A DNA stretch of 64,000 bases from Stramonita haemastoma (GCA_030674155.1 CM060337.1:37760952-37824951); one strand, 5' to 3'. Positions 21,170 to 33,109 are shown, counted from the first letter of the stretch. Notes: generated from the letters alone by a model not told the origin. A program made the numbers and translations.

Positions 21170-24100
21170 CTACGACAACAATATATCTCTTATTCTGAAA
21201 GCTTTACACAAATATAAAGTTAGGCTACGCACAACCTCAGGCTGACTTGACGCCATGAGTAAACAGAGTCGAAACGAATTAGGCTGCCTACTATATTTTA
21301 CAGGGATGTATTTCTGCCTAATAATAACATCCTCTAATACTGGACAGCATAACACAAAATGTACTTCATCCTCAGGTGCTTGCTTACATAATGAACATAG
21401 TAACCTGGGGTCATCAACATCACGTTCTCTATATCTGAACTTATGAACATTTAAATCTGATACACCAAGTCTAAACTTTGACATAATTCTTTTCAGATGA
21501 ATGTCCACATCAAGCTTTAGATAAGGTTTGACATCATGTGTACTTGTAAATTGTCTGTACATTTGATATCTTTCACTGGTTTGTATGTGATCACTCCATT
21601 GTTGCCATCGGCAGTCAATCAATCGTTGCCTGAAAATGTTTATAAATTCTCTACAATTTCCTACACCTTGATTGAACCAAACAAAACCAAAACCAAGTTC
21701 ACATAAACAGGTACGTATTTGTGTAGCCCAGTTATTTTTCCCTTTGGCATCTAGATCAAAAAGCATCTTATAAGATCTAAAAGGTAGTCTGTTCTCATCC
21801 ATATGCAAAATCTTAATCCAGTATCTTACACATCTTACAGCAGCATTAACAGAGAGAGGGTATCTGTTAGTTTCACTATACACAAGATCATTTGGTGTAC
21901 ATCTATCTAAGCCTAAAAACTGCTTTAAAGCAAAGAGGTGCACTGATTCACAATGTGTTACAGCTGCATCCAAGCCCCAAATTTCTGCACCATATAATAC
22001 AGTGGGTTGTATTTGCGCATCAAATATCTTAATGAGCAAGTCAAAAGAATTATTATTCAACATTCGTAACCTTCTCAAAACCAATAACAAGCTTCGTTTA
22101 CCTCGACTTGCCAGATCTTTACATGCAGCTGTGAAACTAAGCTTTGTAGAAAAGCAAATACCTAAGTATTTATATACATTAATCACAGGCATGACTTTTC
22201 CATTGTACAACCATTTTTCATGAGCAGCTAAATAACCACCTTTTCTGAATACAACAATATTACTCTTATTCAGATTAACCTTAAGATCAAGCGCTGATGC
22301 AGCACTGCTCAAGCTATTCAACTGCTTTTGTAAGCCGACAACTGTTTCAGATAGCAGGATAACATCATCAGCAAGTAGAAGAATAAACAATTCTGTGAAA
22401 TCTTGGGGGAAAGTGGCACCATGTTTACCATTATTGATGACTTCTCTAGCTAACTCTTAATGAAAACAGAAAACAATAACGGGCTACATACATCGCCCTG
22501 TTTAACGCCAGTGGTACAGTATATTTTGTCAGTCAGTTTTGTACCACATCTTATTCTACTTCTGACATTCTGGTACATGGCTCTCAAACATCGTAATAAT
22601 TTACCCTTCACACCATTTTTCAGGAGAATAGGCCACAACAAATTTCTATTAACAGAATCAAATGCCTTTTCAAAGTCAATAAATGCCACATACAGCTTAC
22701 GGTTATGAGCAAACTGTTTCTGTACAAACGCAAGCAGAGTAAACATGTGATCTATAGTGGAGTATCCTCTCTTAAAACCAGCTTGGTGTTCACCTGTGAT
22801 ATCATTTTTCATAACCCATTCCTGTAATCTGTTATTAATGATAGTACAATACAACTTACTACTTATGTCACTAAGAGAGATTCCCCTGTAATTATTAGGG
22901 TTATCAACATCTCCCTTTTTGTGTAATGTAAGGACTATAGATTCAGTCCAATTATCTGGGAAAAGACCATCATCAAAGATTTTGTTGAATAATTTTAGAA
23001 GGAAAAGCACTATATCTTCACCTCCATTTTTTAGCAATTCTCCAATGATTTGATCAGGTCCAGCTGCTTTCTCATTCTTTAGTTTTCTAAGTGCCCTATA
23101 TACTTCATCTATAGATATTGGACGATCAAAATCTTCCTCCGTTTCATCAATTTCAGCATCAGTATTCACTGAGATGTCTATTGAGTCTTTCTCCAAGGGG
23201 TTTTGAAATGTTGAAACCAACTGTCAACTGATATATTATTCTTTGGTTGACTATTTCTAAAAGATGCCTTCTTAACACTTTTCCAGAACTGGACTTGAGA
23301 AGAGATTGAAGACATCATGTCTGCAAGTAAAGTCACATTATACTGTTTTCTTTTCCTTTCTAGCATATATTTATATTCCCTTCTTAAGACACAGTACAAA
23401 TTTTTGTCTTCATTCTTTAATGTTTTCCGGTAAGTCTTCAAAAGTTTTCTGACCCTATATTTCATACTTTTACATTCATTATCAAACCATGTAGCATTTG
23501 ATAGACCTTTTTTGACCTGTATCTGTTTTTTCATACATTCAGCACTGGACTTTATGCAATCATTGAACAAATCTAGAGCTTCATTAATGTTCTCATCAAT
23601 CATCTGTAAGGCATTTAAAAAGTTTTCACACATATTCTCATTACAAAGATTATCTTTATAAGCTGAGAGTTTGTTTTCATCCCACACAAACTTTTCCACA
23701 ACAGATGGCTCCTCAGCTACTGCATAAGTTTTATATAATGGATTAATATGTAATTCAACAGGAAGGTGATCTGAATCTGAACGCTCAGCAACAAACAATT
23801 GACATGAGTCAAAAATTTGAGAGAACAAATCATCTGACCCTAAAAAATAATCATTAACACTGCATCCACCATCAGAAATATATGTGTAGCGTCCTTGCTG
23901 GTCGCCATTACATATACCATTTAAAATTTGTAAACTAAGTGCAGTACACATATTCAATAATAATTTACCATAATTGTTGATAACAGAATCTTCAGAATAA
24001 AGATTACTACAGAGAGACATGCTTTTACTTTGAAAATCTGGAATACAGTCATTTACTACATGATGACAAGAAAAATTTGATGTCCTGCTGTTTAAGTCTC

Positions 24101-24604
24101 CACACAATATTATATCTACTTCATCCAGTGTCACCACACAATTAGCTAAACATTCTTCCAACATGGCAATTCCGTTATCATTGTCAAACATGTTATAAAA
24201 AGGAGAACCTTCAGGTGGGATATACACACAAACAAGCAATACATTTCTTGAAGTACACAAAAGAGATTTGTCACAGAGAAAACAACAAATGTTAGGGTAT
24301 GGTACATCTAAATATTTCACAAGAGCAGCTAACTCATGCTTAATCAAACAAACTACTCCCCCTGATCGCCTCCCTTGATGGCTAACTTTAACTGCCGACT
24401 TACAGAAGGCCTTTAGCTACTAAAAACATCTGACTGGATATTTTCCAGGAATGTTTCTGTCAGACAAATAAAATCGAAGCTACGCACATACGGTAGGAAA
24501 TCTCCATCAGAGAGTTTAGACAGCAACCCATTAACATTCCAGGACAAAAATGAAAAAGGTTTATTTGTTCTATTCGTATTACCACAATTCAATTGATCTA
24601 CCAC
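21170..24604 (-). pseudogene. LINE ORF2, endonuclease-reverse transcriptase
   Basis: Frames in order: 24604-24413 (FLSWNVNGLLSKL; CLTETFLEN, catalytic Glu), 24347-23178 (ILCGDLNSRTS; ERSDSDHLPVEL), 23220-22450 (EKAAGPDQI; AFIDFEKAFDSVNRN motif A; GVKQGDVCSPLLFSVFI motif B) and 22390-21170 (LLADDVILLSE, the F/LADD catalytic motif; VNVYKYLGI; a C-x2-C...H...C zinc-like end LCSLCKQAPEDEVHFVLCC). Three frameshifts are required to join them, so it is inactive. The position of the zinc-like motif after the RT is normal for the class. Confidence 0.88.
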
Positions 24605-24957
24605 ATTATATAGACTGACCCTTTCATCAATTTCATTTATATGACAAGATGCGAACTAATGTTTTCAACTGTACTGTGATCATCATCTTTATTTGAACAC
24701 TGTCCAAATCTAGCTGACTCATCGTTAGGCTTAGCTTGTGCTAGGCCTAGGCCTAGACCGAACCCGTCTTTGTCTTCAACAACGACGCCACGCGCCGTGT
24801 CTTCCACACTCGCAGTGTCTTTCTCGCTCACTAGGCTTACAGCACAAAGTCGTGAGCCTATTACGTCAGTACCTATCTGAGGCGGTGTACGTTTACTTTT
24901 GTCCCTACCCTGTGTATTGCCTCTATGGACAGATGTGTGTATGGGCCGGCAAACACG

Positions 24958-26016
24958 CTATTCATTTCTTCCTAGATCATTGACGGTCACCTTTTCACCA
25001 TCAATGATCAAATGATCAAAGATCATTCTCACATTTTTTCCTTCTGCTCGGGCACTCTTTAAATATGGGGTCAGTTTGCGTCTAACTTCTCTAACAGCTT
25101 GGGAGAAATCTTCATCTACAAAAATCTTTGAACCTTTCAGCCGAGTCTTTGCCTTCAGTATTCTAAGCTTATCTTGAAAAAAACAGCACCTAGCAATAAC
25201 AGGAGAGTTGGGTTTAGAGTTTATCCTGTGCACTCTATCAAACTTGATATCAGCTACATCCATTTTTTCTGACAGAAGATTTTTCACAATCTTTTCACAA
25301 TCAGCTCCAGTCTCATCAGTTTTCTTTCTAACCCATGAAAAATCACATTATTTCGTCTTGACTGTCCTAACTCCTCTGATATCTTTTCTAGCTTTTAAAC
25401 TCTATCCTTCAATCCTGAATTTGACTGTTTTAAATCTACATTTTCAGTCCTAAGGTTGTCTAACTCTTGCTTCAGGCTACTCAATTCCTCTTTCAAAACA
25501 CCAACACTGTCTGTCAATACTTTTATCTCATTATTGAGACTGTCAGTGGTAGTTTTTATCAAGGTCTCCACTTTCTCGATTTTGGCCGACATGGTGTTGA
25601 AGGATGGTACCTCAGTAGCAGCAGTAGAGGAGGAGTCCTGGCCATGGTGTATGTTGGTAGGTGTGTTGGTGGTCACATCAGCGGTCACATCAGCTCTCGT
25701 TATGGTTGTCCTGGAGGCTCTGCCAGTAAAGGTGCTCCGTCCACCAGCACCACCAACCAAGCTGGTCTGCCTCAGCTTGCGGCCAGTGGTGGTTTGGTCC
25801 AGGGTTGGTTTTGACATCACCACACCGCAATAACAGCCCGCCCCAAAATAGATAGGTGAGGGTCAACCCCAACATGACACCGTCTCGCCGGCTTCTCAAC
25901 GTCAGAATGGAGGTTCTGGTGGAAGATTTGAATTCTGCCCGTTTCAACATGAAACGGACATATACTGCGGCAAATGTTCCACATACTGCTCTGTACGCCT
26001 GTACCAATATGCCCAT
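24958..26016 (-). pseudogene. LINE ORF1 with N-terminal 2A-like motif and L1-like C-terminus
   Basis: An upstream frame (26016 on) ends a hydrophobic stretch LTLTYLFWGGLLLR with CGDVKTNPGP (25795-25821). This matches the 2A ribosome-skipping consensus D-V/I-E-x-N-P-G-P except Lys for Glu. The main ORF1 body is in a different frame (25823-25395, starting MVMSKPTLDQTTTGRK), overlapping the motif. It contains a coiled coil (KIEKVETLIKTTTDSLNNEI onward). After another frame break, 25287-24958 reads VRRKLTPYLKSARAEGK and MIFDHLIIDGEKV, the C-terminal domain of L1-type ORF1p (Transposase_22). It probably binds the LINE RNA. Confidence 0.75.
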
Positions 26017-26244
26017 CCTCTTGATCTAACAATATACAAACAATGAAAAGCGAAAGCCACTTAAAAACTAGTTAGTAATCATAAAAATACTAGAGCGATT
26101 TCAGTACGTCTTCACTTTCACCTTACGTGATCGGCCCCGTAATGCAATGAGAGAGAAAGAGAGAGAGAGAAGATAACTCCGTGTGAATAAAACACAAGGA
26201 CATAGTAATGAAATGAGAGAGGGGGGGGGGGTGGAAGGTGGGGG

Positions 26245-26589
26245 GTGTCTGACATAGTGGCAATGAAAGATTGTACTTATCCACGACAGGTGGACAGCGC
26301 TGATGACTTCCTTTGCTTTCTGCTCTGTCACCATGTACTTTCCGTTTTTTCTTCTGGTAACTTTCTCGACCTCAGCCATAGTGGCTATTTGAAACGTGGA
26401 GAGAACATGGTATTCCTCTCTTGTCTTTGTTGTTTTAGAGTGGTCACTTTTCAAAATGTCTATCACTTTCCGTTCATATTGTTCCATCCACAACGTAGAC
26501 GCAGCCATTTCTGTCTTTGCAACAGCAAATCCCAAATGACAGGGAAGTGTCACAACTGAGCTAGCAGTAAAATGAAGCAAACTCAGCAA
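26245..26589 (-). pseudogene. KRBA2-like integrase gene, N-terminal piece
   Basis: The - strand frame starts at MAASTLWMEQYERKVIDILK (the internal Met near 26508 fits better than the upstream one). It continues HVLSTFQIATMAEVEKVTRR and MVTEQKAKEVISAVH. This is the N-terminal segment that in KRBA2-like proteins directly precedes the zinc-binding HGGRDKT-like block, which here resumes 9 kb away at 17305. The frame breaks exactly at the expected junction, where a satellite and LINEs have entered. Confidence 0.7.
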
Positions 26590-26830
26590 AGCAATTCACC
26601 CTTACACTTTGAGCGGTAGTCAGGCAGCCAGTCAGAGCGCGCGCAGTCAGCGCTGTATATTTGAAATGTTGAAATGTTACGCGCTGAAGTGTTCGCGCTT
26701 GAAGTGTTAAGCGCTGAAATGTACGACGCTGCTAAATTGGTGGCACTGAAATGATGGCGGTGAAATGACGTGTCACTGGGAATTTGTACTTTGCCTATTA
26801 CATGTAATGAGCAAAATCGTTTTGCCTATT

Positions 26831-27200
26831 TCATGAAATCGGCAAGTGATTTGCTGAGTTCATGGAATAGGCAAATTGGTTGCCTATTTCAAAAATTGGC
26901 AAAAGTCTGCCTATTACATGAAATCGGCAAGTTACACGATTTAGGTGTAACACATACACTTGAAAGATGGTGATGTTCTTTGGCCTGGCTGACACTCTGA
27001 TGGAGATAATCCTACTGGATATTGGTGTACGGCGCAGGATGCAACCAACTACTTCTTTGCGTACGACAAAGGCTACACCATGTTCATGCACTGTCTCACT
27101 TCCGCTGTACCAAATCTTGTGTCCGTCATCAGTCACTGACTCTCCAAATCCAGTCCATCTCACCTCTGATAGTCCGGTTATGTCCCATTGATAACTTTGC
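26831..27200 (-). pseudogene. RTE/CFDP2-like endonuclease fragment
   Basis: The - strand frame contains VRWTGFGESVTDDGHKIWYS, TPISSRIISIRVSARPKNIT and IFQVY. These are the second and third conserved blocks of the same endonuclease family as the copy at 29413-30285. About 95 residues remain. The left boundary near 26830 runs into simple 'gcaaatt/tgcctatt' repeats. Confidence 0.75.
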
Positions 27201-27439
27201 AGTCAGGGGACCTGAGGAGGGAAGGTGATGAAACGTGACCACCTATTGTTTAAAACTGTTGTAACTCTGGATGTATTTTATGCACAGGCTTGATTTTTTT
27301 GTATGTGAATGAAGGAATGGATGATGAATATTTTGCTCTAAGCATGTTGTTGTATATGCATATTTTGACATTCAAAAACAAATAAATACAAAAACAAAAA
27401 ACGGAAATATGTGGACTTACTTTTATTCACTTTGAATGA

Positions 27440-29220
27440 AGTTCTGGTGTGCAATCCATCTGATAATCCACCAGACTGTGGTACCTCATGAAGCAGGGAT
27501 GTGGGCAGAGGGCTGCATCACACTTTCGGCACACATATTGAGTCTGGTGGCGCTTCTTGTCACGCTTAGTTAGAGCACACCACACAGTCCGGGCGAGAAG
27601 GTCTTCCAGTCTTCAGCCGTTTGGGGTTGATCACCAGCTGATGGTCAGTCATCACAATCCTGTCAGGGGGGTCCTCTGGTTTCATGCTCTTCCTGTGAGA
27701 GACACCGGACTGGTAGTCCCTCTCCCACAATGGCCAGTCTGAATTTTTCTGCATTCACACATCGTCCACGTAGGGCCTTCCAGATGACAAGGGAGTTGCA
27801 GAAGCACATTCCAGAAGATAGAAGAACACTTTCTTCCACCACTTCGTAGACCTGTGCAAAACCATGTAGTAAGTCATGGCTTTGTCTGCTCTGTCTATCC
27901 CCCCCATGTGCTGCGAGTAGGACTGGATGGCACACGGTTTGTCGACAACACGGGTGTGGTCCTGGTGACGTTTGGACCGCACTTCCTTCCTGTAGGTCTG
28001 GGCTGAGTGGACAGATGTCATCAGGTTCACTGGCCTTTTGTCATACCAGCAGATGTACCTGATGTGTCCCTCCACGTGTGTGATGGCTGGCTGGTCTGCA
28101 CGGGGTTTGGCTGCCTTGATGTTGTCAGGTACACCCTGGCGGTTGACACGCATTGTGCCACAAGCTCCTGTCTGGTTTTGGGCCAGGTCCTCAAAGAGAG
28201 CAGGCGATGCAAAAAAAATAATCCATGTACACAACATGTCCTTTGTTGTAGAGTTTTTCACAAAGTGAAGTCACCACTTGATGAGCTACTCCCTTTGCTC
28301 TTGGTGCCTGGATGTTTTCACGTCCTAAGTACAGCTGCCAGTTGTACATATATCCAGTTTTGGCATCTGCAAGGCCCCAAGCTTTCAAGCCCCACTTGGT
28401 TGGTTTGGCTGGCATGTAAATCAACAAACTTGTTCTTCCCTTGAATGGAATCATACTTTCATCCACTGAAAGTTCTTTCCCAGGCTGAAAGTATTTTTGT
28501 CAAAGTGGGACCAGTTTGTTGTAGAGGGGGCGAATTTTGTGGGCCTTGTCGTGTTCTGGATGGTCTTTGGGTTTGGCAGTGGCGTTATCAGACAGATGAA
28601 AAAAAGCGAGAATAGCCATGAATCTATCTCTAGACATAATGTTTCTGAAGCCTGGCATCTCAATGTAATTGTCTGTTGACCAGCACAGATCAAACGACGA
28701 ATGTTTTGTGAGGCCTATCAAAGCAAAATGGCTAGAAACTCTTTCATTTCGTCGAAGGTCACTTTTTTCCACGTACTGATATACGAATGGCGACCCACGT
28801 TTTCACCTCTCTTCTCCTTCACCTGATCAGCGTATCGATTCGTGTCAGTCACAAACAACGTTATGATTTTGTCTGTGATGAATAAATGAAACAGTTCTCC
28901 CTCACAAATGTCACCAGGCATGTCCTTTGGTCCTGAAGTTTCGGCGAAATTCTTCAGCCACGTATGATCGTAGCCACTAGGAATTGTCCGATCACGATTC
29001 GAAGTTTCGTCTTCACTGTCACTCGTATCTTCAGTATTATCACCTTCTATCACTTCACCATCGATCTCAGCTTGTGTGAAGCCTGTAAACTCATCATCCG
29101 AGTCGGAATCAAAAAACAACTCACGTAAAACCTGGCCGCGATCGTCGTCCGCCCTTTTCGTGATCATGGATTTTCAAAATTCGAAGTTGACTTTTCAAAA
29201 ATTTGCTGCGTTGTGTTGAT
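27440..29220 (-). pseudogene. piggyBac transposase, full-length but frameshifted
   Basis: The frame begins MITKRADDDRGQVLRELFFD with an acidic N-terminus (29167), then YDHTWLKNF, MPGDICEGELFHLFITDKII, MSRDRFMAILAFFHL, VDESMIPFKGR (first Asp), GHVVYMDYFF (second Asp) and HMGGIDRADKAMTYY (third Asp). It ends with a cysteine/histidine-rich C-terminus near 27560-27460 (CVVC; then C..C..C..C in another frame). Frameshifts near 28720, 28495, 28200 and 27760 disable it. A candidate right end is TTAA at 29416-29419, with inward sequence TTAACCTTTAGCACGC. I could not find a matching left end. Confidence 0.85.
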
Positions 29221-29399
29221 TCAGAGAATATGCAAATGGTGGCTGGGAAAGGAAGTTCAGCCTCATTTTGAACCGAAACTAGCCGTGTTTCTTTAAATAG
29301 AACCGGACATTACGCACACGAACCGCGAATTTCAAACACCCTATGCTCGGCGACACAGTGCGCCTGCAGATGCAAGGGAAATAATCCGGCGACACGATG

Positions 29400-30290
29400 C
29401 GCCTACAGCGTGCTAAAGGTTAAGTGCTGCAAATCTGCCCCCAAGCTGTGCCTGGAAGACTTCGTTCACCTCTGGGTTTTTCAGCTTTTCCAGGTCAAAT
29501 TTGATTCGTGGGTGCGCAGATTGGGATTTCTTCTTCAGCCTGATCTTCATTATCAGCAGCACAAGGTCGTGATTGCTGCCCATGTCCGCTCCAGGGTACA
29601 TTCTTGTCTTTGCCCTGTTAATGCTTGACTTGAAGCGCCGTGGGGTCAGGATGAAGTCGATCTGGTTGTGTGTTTTCCCATTTGGCGCATGCCAGGTTGT
29701 TCTTCTGGACAGTTTATGAAGGTAAAGGGTGTTGCCGATGGTGAGCCTCTGGCTGCTCGCAAACTCCAGGAGGCGAAGTCCCCTGTCATTGGTGTCTCCT
29801 GTGCCAGATTGGCCGACTGTTCCAGCCCAGTTCTCATAGACATCTGGGCCGATTTTGGCGTTGAAGTCCCCTTGGACCACGAGGATGTCACTTTTGGGGA
29901 CCTTCTTGATCGCGTTTTCGAGTTCCTCGTAAAATTCTTCTGCTTCTTGGTCTTTATGATCAGTGGTTGGTGCATACACTTGGATAATGGTGATGTTCTT
30001 GGGTTTGGCTGACACGCGGATAGCGATAATCCGGCTGGATATAGGTGTGCAGCTCATGATGCACCCCGTGACTTCTTTGTGCACAATAAAAGCGACGCCT
30101 TGAAGGTGTTTCGACTCAAGGCCACTATACCACATCTTGTGACCATCTTCGGTGGTGGTCTCCCCAAAACCTTTCCATCTCACCTCTGATAATCCTAATA
30201 TGTCCCATTGGTAGCGTTTTAGTTCGTGTTCATGGCGGGCAAAACGTGCGTGAGGGGCTGGTGCATTCATATACACCAGTAGGAGACTTG
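29400..30290 (-). pseudogene. RTE/CFDP2-like endonuclease, sense part
   Basis: An open - strand frame starts at HEHELKRYQWDILGLSEVRW and shows TTEDGHKMWYSGL, SDILVVQGDFNAKIGP (GDFN block), THNQIDFILTPRRF (NQID block) and GADMGSNHDLVLL (SDH block, here SNHD). It ends at 29413 with no RT. Its beginning is exactly where the oppositely oriented piece at 30296-30555 ends in protein terms, so the two are parts of one inverted copy. Confidence 0.85.
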
Positions 30291-30295
30291 GAGAG

Positions 30296-30560
30296 GGGAT
30301 CGGCGCCACCAAGGATTACCCAAAGCCCATAGTAAAGACATGAGCGATGAAGATACAACCAACGTACCGGATCGGTCGAGGCCCGGGTCACCAACGACTG
30401 CGCTCTTCATTGACAGGCACCGGGGTGGAGGTGAAAAATCAGCTACTGGAGCCAAAAACGTATATAACCTGCCGTCAGAAGAGATTACCATAGGTACATG
30501 GAATGTCCGCACACTCAACTCATGCCGCAAAGTGAAAGAACTAGAACGTGAACTAAACCA
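30296..30560 (+). pseudogene. RTE/CFDP2-like LINE 5' part, inverted
   Basis: The + strand frame reads VPDRSRPGSPTTALFID, ITIGTWNVRTLNSC and KVKELERELN. This is the N-terminus that should precede ELKRYQWDIL, found on the other strand from 30230. The two pieces are head to head with their junction near 30290, the arrangement produced by 5' inversion (twin priming). Bases 30560-30940 to the right hold AT-rich sequence and a CCACC-rich stretch with no gene. Confidence 0.8.
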
Positions 30561-30941
30561 CAATTTGTGCTATCTTTCCACTTTTATACATTGTTTGTAC
30601 ATTCCATGCTGCCATTTTTATTGTCATTATTATTACCACTACTATTATTCATTTTCGAGCATTTGTGGATTCATTTTGCTCTCGAACAATTGTGGCATGT
30701 TTTACTTTCAGCCATTTGTACATTAAACACAAAAAACAAAAAAATCTCACCCCCACCACCACCCCCCTTCACCACCACATACAGGGTATGACATTTGGTA
30801 TTTACTTGGTTTCGCAGCTATCCCACTTTGATAAATTTACAGAGATGGTAGCAAACCATCAGAGAGGTACCGCCCCACCCTCCCAACTCCGCCCCCCACC
30901 CGTCAGCCCTTGTCCATTATTATTTATTATGCCATTTCTCT

Positions 30942-31584
30942 TCAAAACAGTTTGTCCACATCTGTGCCTGTATCTACCTTGAGTGTCTTTCCATTTTTGA
31001 TCTTGGCCAGAATCTTGCCGTTGGATGACCAAGCGGCCATGACTGCCGAGTGTGCACTGACCTTGCGTAACAGTTTGTAGTTGACCTGGGTCAGGTCCTC
31101 CGCCACAGTCAGTCCGGTCTGCTTTAATTTACGGCGGGCTGACAGCACCAGTCCCCTCTTTCTGCAGGACAGCATTTTCTTCCTGCAGTTTTGACATTTT
31201 TTTCAAGTGTTTATCGTTTTCGTTGGCCATGTCGGAAATGCTGGCTTCTAGTTTGTCGATTCGGTGAGTAAATGTATCGTTCAGTCTCTCCACCTCTTCT
31301 TTTAATAATTGGATGATTTGCAGATCTTCCTTCGTCGCGAGATTCTTCATGGAGTCCTGCAGTTCGAAAATTCCGTCCTGCAAAGCCATTTCTTCCTTGG
31401 AATTGTCACTGCCCTGTCGCTGCTTCTTACTTTCCCTTCTGCTTTTAGGCTTAGTGTCTTCCGGACTGGTACATGAGTCGCTTGTTGACAACGGTTTTCT
31501 TTTTTCACTACCGCCTCTTCCTCCAAAGTATCTCGAAATGGCGGTGCTCATTTCTTTTATAACAATTTTGCCATTTAGTGTCAA
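30942..31584 (-). pseudogene. L1-like ORF1 remnant
   Basis: The first frame (31584-31129) has a basic/polar N-terminus (KSRRESKKQRQGSDNSKEE) and a heptad-rich coiled coil (LLKEEVERLNDTFTHRIDKL; NDKHLKKMSKLQEEN). The second frame (31175-30942) reads LSARRKLKQTGLTVAEDLTQ, AWSSNGKILAKI and a stop. This coiled coil followed by a small RNA-binding-like C-terminal domain with 'W..NGKI..K' occurs in ORF1 or short ORFs of invertebrate L1-related elements. No ORF2 is adjacent. Confidence 0.65.
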
Positions 31585-32235
31585 TTATCTGCGCAGACAC
31601 CAAGCACCTAAACATTCATCATTCTTGTTGATAGATAAATATATGTAGCACCACGCCCACCTACCCGAAGGCAAAGACAAATTCACATCACTGCTATTCA
31701 GTCACGGTTGAGTGCTGCGTTAGGCCTATCTTGCGCGCCTCCCAAACACGTCTTGTCTCGACGGTGAGTGGAAGTCAAGTCCCCTAGTTGCACACTTTTA
31801 ATACGAAATGTAACGAGGTGATAGCCCTGATATGGCCTGTGTAGTCGGCGGGGCTCTAAGCAACATGATTGGATTGGATTGGAACTGACCAATGTTCTCT
31901 GCATTCTGCTCCTTCGGCAAGTACAACCCCTTCAGCCCTGCACCACTCTGCTACAATCTGTGTCATCCCATAAGTATGAGCAATGTAAACAGGGTATGCC
32001 TTAGCTTGTCACAGTATAGAAGCATACACCGTATTTCTATCACGACACATGCACATCTCACCGATCATGCAGTTTTGGTAAACTGCAAGAAATGGAATGT
32101 GTATATAGTTGCCTTTCTAAGATTTAAAATTTGATGAGGTGACAGCCCTGATATGGCTTGTGTGTGGTCGGTCGGCTGGGCTATAAACAAGAAGAGTGGA
32201 TCAGATTGGTTTGGATTGGAGCTGGATATGGGTTG
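31585..32235 (+). mobile_element. two I-type LINE 3' tails in spacer
   Basis: This spacer carries two + strand copies of the I-LINE 3' end: about 31786-31881, ending GATTGGATTGG, and about 32098-32215 with a decayed tail. Between them (31882-32097) I see nothing recognisable. Bases 31625-31785 are unassigned. Confidence 0.8.
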
Positions 32236-32239
32236 GAGA

Positions 32240-32680
32240 GGCAATCTGTACAGTGTATTTGGGATGGAGAGTTGGGCCACAGTCACTTCAGTAATCCAGG
32301 AGGGTGGGGTAGCGGCTGAAACAGGGTTCAGTGCACATGGGAACACAGCAGTCCATACACATGTAGGATGTCTGGTGTCGTTTCACACTTCTGTTGGAGC
32401 ACAGTCAGGATTTGACAGGCCTTCTACCACTGTGCAGCTTGTTGGGGTTCAGTCCTATGAAGTGTTGGTCCAGGAGATGGGCAGGGGGGTTCCAGGGCAG
32501 GTCTGTGAAAGGCACAGGGTTTTTTTTCTCACGTAACTTTCTTCCAGCAGAGCGTGGATGATGGCCAGGTAAAACCTGTCTGTCTTGCAGCAGCTGTTCC
32601 CTGCCTGGGTTGAACTCCTTCCACAGGACTTTGGCATTGAGCACAGACACTTCCAGGAGGTTGCACAGAAGTGTTTTTTT
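32240..32680 (-). pseudogene. piggyBac C-terminal fragment
   Basis: The frame reads VLWKEFNPGREQLLQDRQVL, GRKLREKKNPVPFTDLPW and HFIGLNPNKLHSGRRPV. It runs into a histidine/cysteine-rich end in other frames (RH.T..CV, C...PCF-like, near 32370-32290). This is the layout of the piggyBac C-terminal zinc-binding tail. It sits beside, but does not obviously join, the larger piggyBac copy at 33300-39335. Confidence 0.6.
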
Positions 32681-33012
32681 TCAGACACTTCCAGGAGGTT
32701 GCATAGAAGTTGTTTTGTTTTTTCAGACACTTCCAGGAGGTTGCACAGAAGGTTTTTTTTCAGACACTTCCAGGAGGTTGCACAGAAGTTTGTTGTGTTT
32801 TTTTTTCAGACACTTCCAGGAAGTTGCACAGAAGATTTTTTTTCAGACACTTCCAGGAGGTTGCACAGAAGTTGGGGTTTTTTTTTCAGACACTTCCAGG
32901 AGATTGCACAGAAGTTTGGGTTTTTTTTTCCGACACTTCCAGGAGGTTGTACAGAAGTATTTTTTCAGACACTTCCAGGAGGTTGCACAGAAGTATTTTT
33001 TCAGACACTTCA
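32646..33012 (-). repeat. 36-45-bp minisatellite derived from piggyBac sequence
   Basis: Ten tandem units of 'cagacacttccaggaggttgcacagaag' plus a variable T-run. The leftmost unit is continuous with the piggyBac C-terminal fragment (LLEVS.. on the - strand), so the array was generated from transposon coding DNA. Unit length varies with the T-run, so frames are not maintained. Confidence 0.9.
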
Positions 33013-33109
33013 AGCAGCGATGCCTGTTCATAGAGTAGGACATTTGTTGATGGGAAAGGTCCACCCCCCTCCATGAACCGGATGTACAGCTGGATGGCCT
33101 TTGGGCGTC

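Larger units (their letters stand above)
21013..26138 (-). mobile_element. full-length LINE with 10-bp TSD and 2A-like motif
   Basis: The element is bounded by GTAATGCAAT at 21003-21012 and 26139-26148, a perfect 10-bp target-site duplication. The flanking satellite sequence rejoins cleanly when the element is removed. On the - strand it runs from its 5' end at 26138 through ORF1 (about 26016-24958) and ORF2 (24604-21170) to a 3' UTR ending in a short TTCGAG repeat (21013-21026). At 5126 bp it appears complete, although ORF1 and ORF2 each carry frameshifts. Confidence 0.9.
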
